A stretch of DNA of 64,000 bases from the NCBI GenBank assembly GCA_013180625.2, contig SNVD02013750.1:1-64000 (forward strand). Reading direction: 5' to 3'. Source of the DNA: Boswellia sacra. Taxonomy: Eukaryota; Streptophyta; Magnoliopsida; Sapindales; Burseraceae. Shown in pieces: positions 47,448 through 58,116 of the stretch; position 1 is the first letter of the stretch, and every line of letters starts with the position of its first letter. The position numbers were made by a program, and so were the translations under genes. The notes beneath the pieces were generated by a model. It was given only the letters and a program-made list of their open reading frames with translations, searched no databases and was not told the DNA's origin.

Positions 47448-48059
47448 TTACCCTCCTGCCCAATTAATTTGAGTACCAGCTGGGTCAGGTTCATAATCAA
47501 CTTCTTGTAATTTGTCAAGTAACTCGCCAGCAGAAGTGGCAAAAACAAGGATCTGTCTCGCCGAATGAGGGATAAAATTTTGTTCCACAGCTGCATCAAC
47601 AAAACTTATTAAAGGATCAAAGAAATTGTTAACATTCAACAAACCTATGGGTTTTTTATGGAGATTCAGTTGGGCCCAAGAGGCAATTTGATAAACTTCT
47701 TTGAGACTACCAAAGCCACCTGGTAAAGCAATAAAAGCATCTGAATTGATGAGCATATATGTCATGCGTTCATGCATAGAGGAGACTTGTAACTCATGCC
47801 CAACCGTTTTTCCAACAATGCTTTCTATAGCCAAAGCTTTAGGAATAACTCCTAAAACTTGACTACCTACTACACGTGCAGCTCTTGACACACAACCCAT
47901 TAACCCGAGGCTACCTCCCCTATAAACCACATGAATCTTTCTTTCAGCCAGTAGTCTACCACGATAATTTGCTACCTTGACAAACTCTTCACTTTTACCC
48001 GGTCGAGATCCACAGAATACACATATATTTTGGATTCGACGTTTTGAAGTTCCCTCCAT
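47448..48059 (-). CDS. LOG: LOG-like cytokinin riboside 5'-monophosphate phosphoribohydrolase, carried by the retrotransposon
   Basis: LOG enzymes release active cytokinin bases from their riboside monophosphates. The frame of 203 codons is uninterrupted and intronless, whereas plant LOG genes normally have several introns. Motifs: NICVFCGSRPGKSEEF (residues 11-26), GGSLGLMG (48-55; usual YGGGS is YRGGS here), VIPKAL, SMHERM (94-99; the usual HxRK has Met for Lys), and LPGGFGSLKE (112-121; PGGxGTxxE with Ser for Thr, catalytic Glu kept), then PIGLLNVNNFFDPL. Length is near the family norm (about 210-240). It lies between pol and the 3' LTR on the same strand as the element, so it is cargo and not a neighbour. 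A TATA-like box is 50 bp upstream. Activity is uncertain because of the altered Gly, Lys and Thr positions. Confidence 0.85.
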   Translation of the reverse strand: MEGTSKRRIQNICVFCGSRPGKSEEFVKVANYRGRLLAERKIHVVYRGGSLGLMGCVSRAARVVGSQVLGVIPKALAIESIVGKTVGHELQVSSMHERMTYMLINSDAFIALPGGFGSLKEVYQIASWAQLNLHKKPIGLLNVNNFFDPLISFVDAAVEQNFIPHSARQILVFATSAGELLDKLQEVDYEPDPAGTQINWAGG

Positions 48060-48104
48060 GTTTATGCAACTCTCTAACTATGTGTGAAGAAGAGAACAAG
48101 AGAT

Positions 48105-48118
48105 GTGGTATTTATGGA
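48105..48118 (-). promoter_or_regulatory. Possible core promoter of the LOG-like gene
   Basis: On the minus strand TCCATAAATACCAC lies about 50 bp before the ATG at 48059 and is followed by a pyrimidine-rich leader (CTCTTGTTCTCTTCTTCACAC). This resembles a TATA box with a short plant 5' leader. A second AT-rich box (CTATATAGATG) is at about 48145-48155. It is suggestive only. Confidence 0.35.
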
Positions 48119-48364
48119 GTGCAAAAAGGTATGCTAATGATTACATCTATATAGGTAGCTCAGTTGTTTGTTGAAGAAGTTGACAATAATGCATAAAAAC
48201 TCAAAAAGATGATGAAATGAGACACCATAAATCAAACAAAAGATACAAATTCAAAAATGACAGCTATGAGGCATTAATGATGGCACGCATGCATATGTAT
48301 GGTAGTTGTGACTGTGGCTCACATCTTCCTCTGGTTTTACGTCCAGAAACAGCTTAAACACCTT

Positions 48365-48962
48365 CTATGAGTTGGGGATATGCTTCCCATCCAGTTTTCT
48401 TATAAACTGGCAAACAGGGTCATTTTGAGTCAGATTATCAAGACTATAGCATTCCTGCTCATCTCGGAATTGTGTCCACAAATTAAAAATTTCACACTGC
48501 ACAAGTCCACAAGAATGCGTCTCAAGAGTCACTCGGATATCATCCAAAGACTCCCCTACTCAGTCCATTCTTGATGAATTGTAGTTTATCCTCTCGATTA
48601 TTAGACAAATATCCCAAGGAGCGGCAACGCTGGTTACAAGTCCATCTTGCACATTTGGGACAAACTTGTAACCTTTTCGCTCTTCGCTTTTTAGCATAAG
48701 AGCTTTTTCCCATACCTGGCATGTGAGAAACAAGATTATCTGAAAATTCACAAGAAAATCGAACCATGGCTTCAATTAACCATCTTACTTCAACAGTCAT
48801 ACCCTTACGCATCAACATCCTTAGTCTTTCTACGTGAGCTTTGTAAATTTTAAGCAAATCATTTGGAGGAAGAGAGGGAAAATGTTTGTGCAGATTTGAA
48901 AGAATGTTGTCCATGTGAAAATGCAAGAAAAGAAAAGAAAATGAATGCAAGGTGAGCAACAA
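48365..48962 (-). pseudogene. Accessory Cys-cluster protein of the Athila element (frameshifted, unknown function)
   Basis: Two overlapping frames (48962-48540 and 48547-48365) appear to be one gene of about 190 residues broken by a frameshift near 48545. A more likely start is the second Met (MDNILSNLHKHFPSLPPND, 48914). Visible are an N-terminal helical segment (LLKIYKAHVERLRMLMRKG), a basic patch (SYAKKRRAKRLQ) and a Cys cluster CPKCARWTCNQRC (C-x2-C-x4-C-x3-C), probably zinc-binding. The second frame adds further Cys residues (THSCGLVQCEIF). It follows pol and precedes the LOG-like gene in the same orientation, the place where Athila elements carry an envelope-like frame. It has no signal peptide or membrane segment typical of an envelope. 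I do not recognise the family. Confidence 0.55.
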
Positions 48963-49100
48963 TTTTTAGGGAACTGAAAAACCGACTTTAATAGTCACGG
49001 AGTACCGTATCCGCCACTTGACCGGGAAAAATCAATCCTTAAAAAGGATCGACTAAAGCAATGGACTCTTCGTTTTGGTCAAAATTTTCAAAGAATGGTT

Positions 49101-49559
49101 TTAACCGTTGTCATTAACTTTAAACACATTACCATTCTTTGGGTTCTCAATTTCAACTGCTCCATGAGGGAAAACATTTTTAACAATGAAAGGCCCAGTC
49201 CAACGTGACCGAAGTTTACCAGGAAATAAATGCAATCCTTGAATCATACAAAAGAACTTTTTGTGAAGGTTCAAAAGATTTTCTAACAATAAATTTGTCA
49301 TGAAAAACCTTCATTTTTTCTTTGTAGATTTTAGAATTTTCATAAGCCTCATTCCTGATTTCTTCAAGTTCACTCAGTTGGAGTTTTGTAACTTGCAAGC
49401 ATCATTCAAGTTTGTGTTAAATGTTTTAATGGCCCAATAAGCTTTATGCTCAATTTCCCACAGGTAAGTGACAAGGTTTTCCATAAACTAATCTATAAGG
49501 AGACATTCTTAATGATGTTTTGAAAGCAGTTCGGTAAGCCCAAAGTGCATCATTAAGTC
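49101..49559 (-). pseudogene. Athila integrase C-terminal segment, broken
   Basis: Frames at 49398-49216 ([20 protein letters not shown], then [11 protein letters not shown]) and 49301-49101 ([20 protein letters not shown], then [17 protein letters not shown]) are the usual end of Ty3/gypsy integrase. They are in different frames from each other and from the catalytic part, so at least two frameshifts are present. Confidence 0.8.
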
Positions 49560-51068
49560 TTAAGGACCAATCTTTGCGATTTGGGTTACCGTTTTTTCTA
49601 AAATCTGTTTTATCTCCCTATTAGCTAATTCAACTTGTCCACTTGTTTGTGGGTGATAAGGTGTAGAAATTTTATGGTTTATTCCATATTTCTTCATTAA
49701 AGTTTCAAATGGTTTGTTACAAAAATGTGTACCCCCATCACTAATAATGGCTCGAGGAATTCCAAATCTACTCAAAATATTCTCTTTCAAGAATTTGACA
49801 ATTGTTTTATGATCATTGTTTCGACATGGAATTGCCTCGACCCATTTTGAAACATAGTCTACTTCAACAAGGATGTACACAAAACCAAATGACGATGGAA
49901 AAGATCCCATAAAATCAATACCCCAACAGTCAAAGATTTCAACGACAAGAATGGGATTCAACGGCATCATGTTTCTTTTTGAAATAGATCCCAATTTTTG
50001 ACAATTTTCACACATTTTACAAAATGCATGTGCATCTTTAAATAAGGTGGGCCAATAAAATCCACATTGTAAGATCTTAGCAGCTGTATTTCTAGATGAA
50101 AAATGTCCGCCACATGCTTCGGAATGACAAAAGTTAATGACACTACTTACCTTATTGTTGGGTATGCATCTTCTTATTATTTGATCCGGACAATATTTGA
50201 AAAGATATGGATCATCCCAGTAAAAATTTTTCACCTTGGTTAAAAATTTTCTTTTGTCTTGAGCATTCCAATGAGATGGCATTTTCCCTGTTGCAAGAAA
50301 GTTTACAATGTTAGCAAACCAAGGTACAGTAGCAACGAAAAATAAAAATTCATCAGGAAAATAATTATTGATAGGTGAAGTTTCAATTAATGTCTCTGTC
50401 GTTAGTCTTGAAAGATGATCAGTCGTTAGTCTTGAAAGATGATCAGCAACGACATTTTCGGCTCCTTTCTTATCCTTTATTGTGATGTTGAATTCTTGGA
50501 GCAATAAGATCCACCGTATCAATCTAGGTTTTGCATCCTGTTTAGACATTAAATATCTCACAGCTGCATGGTCAGTGTAAACAATTGTGGGAGAACCAAT
50601 TAAATAAGAATGAAATTTGTCCAATGCAAATACTACTGCAAGTAGTTCTTTTTCAGTTGTTGTGTAATTCATTTGTGCATCATTTAAAGTCCTACTTGCA
50701 TAGTATATCACATAAGGCTTACCTTCTTTTCTTTGTCCTAAGACAGCACCAACGGCATAGTCACTTGCATCACACATCAATTCAAAAGGCAAGGACCAAT
50801 CAGGGGATTGCATAATTGGAGCAGTTGTTAAAAGTCCAATTAATTTATCAAAGGCATTTTGACATTCTTGAGTCCATTCAAAAGAAGTGTCTTTTATTAA
50901 GAGGTTACAAAGAGATTTAGATATAGCACTGAAATTTCTTATGAACCTCTTATAAAATCCAGCATGCCCTAAGAATGAACGAACCTCTTTGACTGTTTTT
51001 GGTGGAGGCAAATGGGAAATTAATTCCACTTTTGCTTTGTCCATTTCAATTCCCTTAGAAGACACCAC
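49560..51068 (-). CDS. Athila RNase H and integrase (open 502-codon frame)
   Basis: RNase H copies the element by degrading its RNA; integrase inserts the DNA. Residues 1-60 are the end of the RT thumb ([14 protein letters not shown]). RNase H has Asp100 (MCDASD), Glu140, Asp166 (YTDHAA) and Asp209 (VADHLS). The integrase zinc finger has His315, His322, Cys353 and Cys356, and the catalytic triad Asp385 (GIDFMG), Asp444 (ISDGGTHF) and Glu480 ([12 protein letters not shown]) is intact. A 24-bp tandem duplication doubles DHLSRLTT (50401-50448). The frame is open but separated from RT by a 1-base deletion near 51085, so it is a fragment of a decayed polyprotein. The Met at 51068 is internal, not a true start. 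Confidence 0.85.
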   Translation of the reverse strand: MVSSKGIEMDKAKVELISHLPPPKTVKEVRSFLGHAGFYKRFIRNFSAISKSLCNLLIKDTSFEWTQECQNAFDKLIGLLTTAPIMQSPDWSLPFELMCDASDYAVGAVLGQRKEGKPYVIYYASRTLNDAQMNYTTTEKELLAVVFALDKFHSYLIGSPTIVYTDHAAVRYLMSKQDAKPRLIRWILLLQEFNITIKDKKGAENVVADHLSRLTTDHLSRLTTETLIETSPINNYFPDEFLFFVATVPWFANIVNFLATGKMPSHWNAQDKRKFLTKVKNFYWDDPYLFKYCPDQIIRRCIPNNKVSSVINFCHSEACGGHFSSRNTAAKILQCGFYWPTLFKDAHAFCKMCENCQKLGSISKRNMMPLNPILVVEIFDCWGIDFMGSFPSSFGFVYILVEVDYVSKWVEAIPCRNNDHKTIVKFLKENILSRFGIPRAIISDGGTHFCNKPFETLMKKYGINHKISTPYHPQTSGQVELANREIKQILEKTVTQIAKIGP

Positions 51069-51073
51069 ATGGC

Positions 51074-52054
51074 CTAAGACAATTCTCGAAGTGACCTATA
51101 ATGGCATTTTTCCCAATTGAAAATAAGACCTTTTTCCACACACCTTTTTAGGACTTTTTCTAAGTTTTCAAGATAATTATCAAAAGAGTTTCCAAAGACA
51201 GTTAAATCATCCATGAAAGCTTCTAAACAATGCTTAACCATGTCACTGAAAATGCTTAACATGCATCTTTGAAAAGTGGTTGGGGCATTACAAAGTCCAA
51301 AAGGCATTCTCCTAAATGCAAAAGTGCCGAAGGGGCACGTGAATGTGGTCTTTTCTTGGTCTTCAAGTGCAATGGGAATTTGGTAATAGCCTGAGTATCC
51401 ATTAAGAAAGCAGTAGTAGGAGTGCCTTGCTACTATTTCAAGAATTTGGTCAAGAAATGGTAAGGGAAAATGGTCTTTTCTAATGACAGCATTTAATTTT
51501 CTATAATCAATACACATCTTCCAACTATATGAGACTCTGGTTGGCAATGATTCCCCCTTTTCATTTTTAACTACTGTAATGCCAGATTTCTTAGGTACTA
51601 CTTGTGTAGGGCTTACCCACTTGCTATCAGAAATAGGGTAAATAATTCCCATATCAAGTAGTTTAAGAACTTCAGCCCTAATAACCTCTTTCATATGTGG
51701 ATTTAATCTTCTTTGAGGTTGTTGGGATGTTTTGGCATTTTCCTCTAAATGTATTCTATGTGTGCAAATTAAAGGGTTAATGCCTTTTATATCTTTTAAA
51801 GTCCACCCGATTGCATTTTTATGCCTTTTAAGCACTTCTATCAACTTACCTTGTTGCTCGCATGTGAGGGATGAAGAAATTACCATCGGATATGTCTGAT
51901 TCTCCCCAAGATATGCATATTTCAATCCTATAGGTAAGGGCTTCAATTCTAACTTGGGAGATTCCTCTTTCTTGCTTTCATTCATTTGCCCCAATTCTTC
52001 AAATCTTGATTTTGAGCTTTTTCCATCACCTGTGCACAATCTAATAAAAAACAT
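51074..52054 (-). pseudogene. Athila reverse transcriptase
   Basis: Motifs in order: VLKRHKNAIGWTLKDIKGI, HMKEVIRAEVLKLLDMGIIY, WKMCIDYRKLN, FRRMPFGLCNAPTTFQRCM and FMDDLTVFG (residues 280-288). In motif A the usual catalytic Asp is Asn (FLNGYSGYYQ, residue 218), which alone should inactivate polymerisation. The end ([10 protein letters not shown]) is out of frame owing to a single-base deletion. Confidence 0.87.
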
Positions 52055-52740
52055 AAATCAGAAAGATCAGACTCTAGTTCCATACTTGATTCTAATGAAT
52101 TCACTAGACAAGTTTCCAAAGTGTCGGAAGAACTCCCTTTTTGGATGTGATCTTCTACAATAGATTCAATTACATTGGCTTCGTCAATTTCATCTTCTTC
52201 TTCATTTGGTTGTTTGCACATATTAAAAACATTAAGTTCCAATGTCATGTTCCTAAATGATAGCTTCATGACTCCATTCCTGCAATTAATCAAAGCATTA
52301 GAGGTGGCTAGAAATGGACGCCCTAAAATAACAGGAATTGAATTGCTTACTTCTACTGGTTGTGTGTACAAGACGATAAAATCCACTGGGTAAATGAATT
52401 TATCGACTTAAACTAATACATCTTCTACTACTCCTCTTGGTACTTTAATTGATCTATCAGCAAGCAAAAGAGTCACAGAAGTCGGTTTTAACTCACCTAG
52501 ATTGAGTTTTTGAAAAACCGAGTATGGAAGCAAATTCACACTAGCACCAAGATCAAGTAAAGCTTGTTCAATTTTATGGTCTCCAATAACACATGAAATT
52601 GTAGGACAACCTGGATCCTTATATTTCACTTATTATTTTGAAGAATAGCACTTACCTGCTCAGCTAGAAAGGCCTTCTTTTTCACATTCAGTTTTCTTTT
52701 CACAGTGCACAAGTCTTTCAAAAATTTTGCATAAGAAGGT
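51982..52740 (-). pseudogene. Athila aspartic protease and linker
   Basis: Frame 52629-52408 holds GCPTISCVIGDHKIEQALL, then DLGASVNLLPYS (protease active Asp-Leu-Gly-Ala), and ends with DRSIKVPRGVVEDVLV at a stop. Frame 52386-51982 continues with SNSIPVILGRPFLATSNALI and NMTLELNVFNMCKQ, then an acidic linker overlapping the RT frame. Stops at about 52630 and 52407 separate the segments. Confidence 0.8.
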
Positions 52741-53091
52741 ACCTGTTAGATCACATCAAGCAAGGAAATGTTGACCTTTACCTGTTTGAAAATTTCAAAG
52801 ATTTTAGAATTTTGAGTTGGCTTTTTTTGTGTGGCTAATGCTTGAGGAAATGGAGGCACAGATGAGGATTTGGTTTCTTCTTCGCTAGATGTTGGGTTGG
52901 CCACCTCTTCCTGTCCTTTAGAGATCGATTCTTCTTCTTTCTCACAAGGGTCAAGAATGTGTTTTTCAACAATCTTACCATTGCGAAGGGTCATGACTGA
53001 CTTGGCTTGGTCAAAATAATGGTTACTTGAACTCCCTGCATTTGAGTTAGATTGATCTTTGGGGTTTTGCAATGTTTGAGAAGGAAATTTT
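52741..53091 (-). pseudogene. Athila Gag, C-terminal segment
   Basis: The open frame continues upstream of the Met at 53072 to the CACTA border (KFPSQTLQNPKDQSN), so the Met is not the start. It contains VMTLRNGKIVEKH, the typical Athila gag-end motif, a Ser/Glu-rich linker and IFKQVKVNISLLD before the protease. The rest of gag is beyond the CACTA insert. Confidence 0.78.
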
Positions 53092-53330
53092 CACTACAAG
53101 AATTTTTCATATATTTGTCACTTTGAATTTTTTTTATTTGGCGGTTTTTTAAAGAAGTGAGAAATATAATCTTAATATAAAAGTCAAACTTACATTTTGT
53201 TCATATTTGTCACTCACTGTTTTGACTTTATTATATATTTATCACATTTTTAGATAGTGCCAAGTATGTAGACAAGCATATACAGTAACAAAACTTTTTG
53301 TCTTACTCCGTATTATAAAGTATTTGAAAA
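53092..53330. repeat. Left terminus and subterminal repeats of CACTA element B
   Basis: Terminal CACTACAAGAA with preceding TTT (possible 3-bp target duplication). Copies of ATATTTGTCAC and TTTATCACATTT lie within 150 bp. Confidence 0.7.
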
Positions 53331-53767
53331 TTTATAGAATATATGGATTATTATGTAATTTACAAGGATAATTTTGACAAGTCTTAATAGATGGGGATTT
53401 TCTAAAAATTTCATATACTATATAAGGAAAGAGATGATTCGATTAACCCTAATCCCGGCAAGCCTAAACTTCGAACCAGTCGACCGTGCTCCTCCAGGAC
53501 CTTCGCTTCATTCTGCCATAACCACTCGCCATGATTCCCGTCGACTTCCACGGTGACATCAGGGACCCACAGGAAAATCGCACCGTATTGGGTATCCACT
53601 CCCGAAATGAACCGACTCTATTTCCATCAACAGAATGAAACCATTTCAACTTCACTTAAATGACCCATAGATCAAGTGGTTATAGTTGCTTGTTCCTACC
53701 CAAATCGCAGTGAAGAACAAGAAGGCAGAAGACCCAGTCGTCTTCAGCTGCACGAATCACTTCACCA

Positions 53768-55027
53768 ATGGCTTCGATCTTAGCTCGCAAGTCCCTCGGC
53801 GCCCTTCGCGCTCGCCAGCTTGTAAGTTACCCATCTGCCCTTTCAACAACTTGCTTTCTCGAAAACCTTTGGTTTTCAAATCATTCCATTTGTTCTTCTA
53901 ATTAGCTTTTGCAGAATCGTTTGAAACTGTTGAATTAGTGAAACGATGACGTTTTACAAAAATTAGTCAAAAAAAAAATTCGTGATAGAGTTCAGGTTGC
54001 TGTTTCTTAATCGTCCCTGTGATTTGATTAGGGCTTTGTTTGGATTTTGGGTACTCATTGATTGGGTTTTATTGTTACGCGGTGTCGGGACAGGCATTGC
54101 AGGGTTCACAATATTATGGAATGCGATTGAGTGCGCACCCTTACTCTTATTATCCCTCCAAGAAAGGTTTGCTTGCTTGTCACTCCCAGTTTTTTCATTT
54201 CTTTATTTGTTTCTGGTTGTTATGTAAAATTATGTTTAAAAGATAGTTTCAAGGATTGCATTTGTACAATGGTTAAGAAAGTAAATGAAGTAAGATGGAT
54301 ATCAAATTGTTGAATTTTGTTTGCCAGGTAAGTAGCCACTTGGGATTTTCGGAATCGTCGATCTATTTAAACCATGGTAATGAGAAAGTGCATAATAATG
54401 TTCAAATGGGAAAGTGCAGAATAATGTTTCTTTATGAACATCTGGTATAGGAAGTTGTTTTATTGGTGTTAGCTTGTCACTGAGTTAAATTGGCCTTTCT
54501 CTGTTGTTAGGTTGTATAAGCTGTGCCGTTGATGAATTTGGAAATTCTATAAACTATTTATTATTGACTCCTAACTGCAGATGATGAAGAAAGAGAGCAA
54601 CTTGCAAAGAGATCTCAAAAGAATGGAGTTCTGGTAATCCTTTTATCTGGAATAGTCGTGTTCTCAGTTAGGTCTTACATTATTTTCTAAGACATGCAAG
54701 GATTGTGTTGAACTATTGCAGTTTTTGAGAGAAGCATAAACACTTTATTTCTTACTGAAATGGTGCATGGTTTGATGCTGACACTCAAATACTTCTTTGA
54801 GAAAAAAGTTATTGTCAGTGGCTGCCTGCTCCCAATGTCTTTTTAAGGTTCTAGTGAGCTATCATTTCAAACCCATATTATTATAATAATTATTATTATT
54901 TTTGGTTATGCAGATCAATTATCCATTTGAGAAGAGACCTCTAAGCCCTCACTTTCGTGGTGAGCATGCCCTGCGACGATATCCAACTGGAGAGGAGCGA
55001 TGCATTGCTTGTAAACTCTGTGAAGCT
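53768..55027 (+). pseudogene. NDUFS8: NDUFS8 (complex I 23-kDa iron-sulfur subunit, TYKY) fragment
   Basis: The parent protein carries two 4Fe-4S clusters in mitochondrial complex I. Exons: 53768-53821 (MASILARKSLGALRARQL, mitochondrial presequence), 54082-54166 ([20 protein letters not shown]), 54581-54633 (DDEEREQLAKRSQKNG), 54721-54819 ([20 protein letters not shown], then [10 protein letters not shown]) and 54914-55027 ([20 protein letters not shown], then [18 protein letters not shown]). It stops after the third Cys of the first cluster motif; the exon with the fourth Cys and the entire second motif are missing. The acceptor before exon 2 has lost its AG (GCG instead). The 5' region 53430-53767 may be the parental leader. 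Confidence 0.92.
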
Positions 55028-55538
55028 GTAAGTTTTAAATCAATTTATTTGGAGAAGCTAAGCTTACTACAAAAGTAGAAGTTAGGATGGACTCATTTTA
55101 TTGTCAATGACGTAGGAAATAAACTTACATTGTTTCACTTCTCGTATCATGTCAGGCTCCATTTTTACTACATGCATGGCACTTGGTTTGAAATGGAGAT
55201 GAATTTGTTATCTAGCTTAGGATCTGTTATTTCTGTTCTTGTATGTGGTTAAGTGAATTTTATGCTAGTTTCCCGTCTGTGCTTCATCACATATGCAATA
55301 CAAGATTTGATTTTTGCATAAGATGTCACCCAAATGCTGATGTGTGCTCACGTAAAGAAACTTGAGAATTCTGGGAACCAAATGCCAATTATCAACCATC
55401 TATCAACGGAATTGTATTTGATCGGCATTGGTATTGAGAAGCTGATTTGGTACCTCAATAAATTTGATTAAAGATAACAACAGAGCGGCACACTGTAGGA
55501 TCTCTAGTTTGATTTCAATTGGTGATTTCTAACAAGCT

Positions 55539-55739
55539 ATGGTAAAAAATTTGGAGCAAGTGTTGTCAATGGTTTTGAACTCATTTTGTGATCCCCATCC
55601 CCGTGTGAGATGGGTAGCTATTAATGCAATTAGACAACTATCAACAGATTTAGGTCCAGATTTGCAAAATCAATTCCACTAAAGTGTTCTGCCAGCGTCA
55701 GCTGCATTTATGGATGATTTCCAAAATCCTAGAGTACAG
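55539..55739 (+). pseudogene. Importin-5 (IPO5/KPNB3-type) HEAT-repeat fragment
   Basis: One exon: VKNLEQVLSMVLNSFCDPHP, RVRWVAINAIRQLSTDLGPD, then after a CAA-to-TAA stop (near 55682) SVLPASAAFMDDFQNPRVQ, followed by GT. This is a HEAT repeat of the nuclear import receptor importin-5. The rest of this receptor, which has about 1100 residues, is absent. Confidence 0.88.
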
Positions 55740-56537
55740 GTTAGTTGAAGCTACAACCTGTTATGGTTGTGGATTTGTGATGTTTCAATTGAACTTGGAA
55801 TATCTTGATTGATGGATGTTTATAGTTTGATTCTGATAGTCATCAAGTCTGTAGTTCTTTTTACAACTACTCCTGAGTTGCTTCTTGCAATATAAAGCTG
55901 AAAGCTAATAACTTAATATGATCAGAAAAATGTTATTCTCGTAGTGTAAAGTATGCCAGTTAACAAATGATCATCTAAAACAAAACAATAAGAAACTTCC
56001 TTTAATTTAACAGATTATTGCTTACTATTCTTTTGGCCCTAGTGTGGTCTATATCAATAAATTTTAGACTGCATTGTCTATTTCTAGATTGCATCAACTT
56101 GCAGAAATGCTGATTGTCTTAATCTTTTTATGCTTCATTTTCTTTGTTCTGATCTAAAGTATCATTATTCTTGTTGTTTATTCTCGCTGGTGTGGTGTTC
56201 TAATATTCTCAAATCTTGGATGAATTTTAATTAGTTAGCTTTATGGATAACGTGGGTAATTTCTAAGTGCTAGAAAGTGCTTTCTTTAGTAGCAAATGAA
56301 TATGTTAATTACTACAATAGGGTATTGATGCAATCTATAGAGCTCATTATGAGGTTGTTTGGCTGTACCTATCTTTCATAGCGCGTTCCTCATTATGAGG
56401 TTGTTTAAGTCTATCAGTATGTAGAAGAGGTAGCCAATATGGTGTAGAGGAGTTCTTGTGGATCGTTTTTGACTAGTTGGATTCAGACCAGCTAACTTTG
56501 ACTGAGTGTATGTTGCACTTGAAATTGTTTTTAATTG

Positions 56538-56568
<31 letters not shown>

Positions 56569-56889
56569 TTACCAAAGCTGCCTATGAAGGGAGTAAAGAT
56601 AGAATTTAGCAAGCTAACCTATTGAAGAAAATTTTGGGGCATTTTGATATCTACGTGACACTTTGGTGAGGGGGTGAGTTCTCTCACCAAGCAATTTTCT
56701 CTTAAATAAAATGTAAAGTTTAGAGACACTGTTACGGTTTTATGAGCGTTCTCCAACACTTGGTCTAGGAAGATGCTGCCTCTGTTTTAATTACACAAAG
56801 CATTTTGTTTCTCTTTTTATTTTCAGCTTTTAGTACATGAAAAGAAGTGCCTTTTTTTTGGATGAAATTTGCTTATTATCTTCTATTTG
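55740..56889 (+). other. CACTA B interior spacer
   Basis: No gene fragment recognised. An (AT)n microsatellite is at 56539-56565. GTTCCTCATTATGAGGTTGTTT-type sequence occurs twice (56341-56360 and 56387-56406), a local duplication. Confidence 0.4.
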
Positions 56890-58116
56890 TGATATAGGTT
56901 TTTCTTGCAGCTTCAATTGTAACCAAGTCTAAGAAAGGTTAGTTTTTTTTTTTCTCCTCCTCCTACTCCTCTTAGTAAAGAAATTTATGCCCATTTGTCT
57001 GTTAGCGTATGTTTAAAGTGTTCTACGGGCTCAGGGCAAACCAAAAAAAAAGAAAAAACTTGTAAAGTCATAGCATAATAGCTTGGCAAATTAGACTTCT
57101 GGCTTTGCAAAAAATGATCCATTTAAAATGATTGCCAAACTTAAACTACAAGAGATTGAGTTACTTAAATGAAAATGCAATCGAAACTGGTAGGTAGGCT
57201 ATTAAAAACTTTACTTGGTAACCTCGGATTAATTCTTCCTTTGATTGGCATTGGCTGTCTCTCTATTCCTGTTTTAGTTCTTAGGAGTACCTGCTTATGT
57301 ATTGATTGTATCTAAACCATCTGCTTTGTTTGCTTTATATTTGCGTATGATAAATGGGGTTTATTATTGTGATTTTTTTTTGGTTGCTGCTCTTAACATT
57401 TTTTGTTGTTGCAGTACTTGTTTCTAGGCAGTTTATGGATATATCTCGCATACGAATTGAGGGTCTTGTTGTAGCTTTTCGTAAGTTGGTAGGCAATGGT
57501 AAACAGCATACTTATGTTGAGACTGAAAATGTTCGGTATGTTTACCAGCCGATAGAAGCTTTGTACTTGCTGCTTGTGACAAACAAACAGAGCAACATCC
57601 TTGAAGACTTGGAGACTCTGAGGCTGCTCTCGAAGCTTGTATCCTTTTTGTGATGGTCTTTGTTTACATTTCATCTTCTTAAATCTATGTTCACGATTTA
57701 TGGTTTTTACCAATTCCTCAATGGTTAATACGAAAGGTTAGCTTCTTGTGTTTACTGTGATGGATTTGCTTCTGGAACCTGCTTTTCTTGTGTAGATTTG
57801 TGTCATGTAATCATGTTCTTATCATTTTTTGCTCATTGCATTTTATTGGTGCAAGGCTGAATGTTATCTTCTTTCACATCTTTTCTAGTACTGAGCATGT
57901 CTTTCCAAGACATTAGTGTTTTTTTTTTGGAAAACCAAGACATTAGTGTTGTTTACATAGAAAAGAGGTATGTGGTTTATTCCTTAATGTTTTAGGTGCC
58001 TGAATACTTAATACTCTCTAGATGAGGAGGGTATTTGCAAGACAGCTTTTGAGCTGATCTTTGCTTTTGATGAAGTTATTTCTCTTGGGCACAAGGAAAA
58101 TGTTACTGTTGCATGG
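56890..58116 (+). pseudogene. Coatomer delta subunit (delta-COP) N-terminal fragment
   Basis: Delta-COP is part of the COPI coat in Golgi-to-ER transport. Exon 1 (56890-56939) encodes VFLAASIVTKSKK; exon 2 (57413-57652) encodes [69 protein letters not shown]; exon 3 (57998-58116) starts PEY, then after a frame change gives [20 protein letters not shown] and [12 protein letters not shown]. This is the longin-like N-terminal domain; the central helical part and the mu-homology domain are missing. Confidence 0.92.

Larger units (their letters stand above)
44747..53091 (-). mobile_element. Athila-type Ty3/gypsy retrotransposon with accessory genes, truncated at its 5' side by CACTA B
   Basis: Minus-strand order: gag end (53091-52746), protease (52629-52408), RT (52054-51074), RNase H and integrase (51068-49560), integrase tail (49398-49101), a Cys-cluster frame (48962-48365), a LOG-like gene (48059-47448), polypurine tract and 3' LTR (46096-44747). 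The protease (DLGASVNLLPYS) and RT (FMDDLTVFG) motifs fit the Athila branch, whose members often carry an extra frame after pol. The gag frame is open up to 53091, where CACTA element B starts. The 5' LTR must lie beyond the window. Confidence 0.85.

Noticed and set aside
53411..53655. Minus-strand frames opposite the NDUFS8 leader
   Set aside because: Two overlapping frames without family motifs; the plus-strand context explains the sequence as a leader of the captured gene.
56376..56612. Minus-strand frame with an Ile-Tyr repeat
   Set aside because: Translation of an (AT)n microsatellite in CACTA B.
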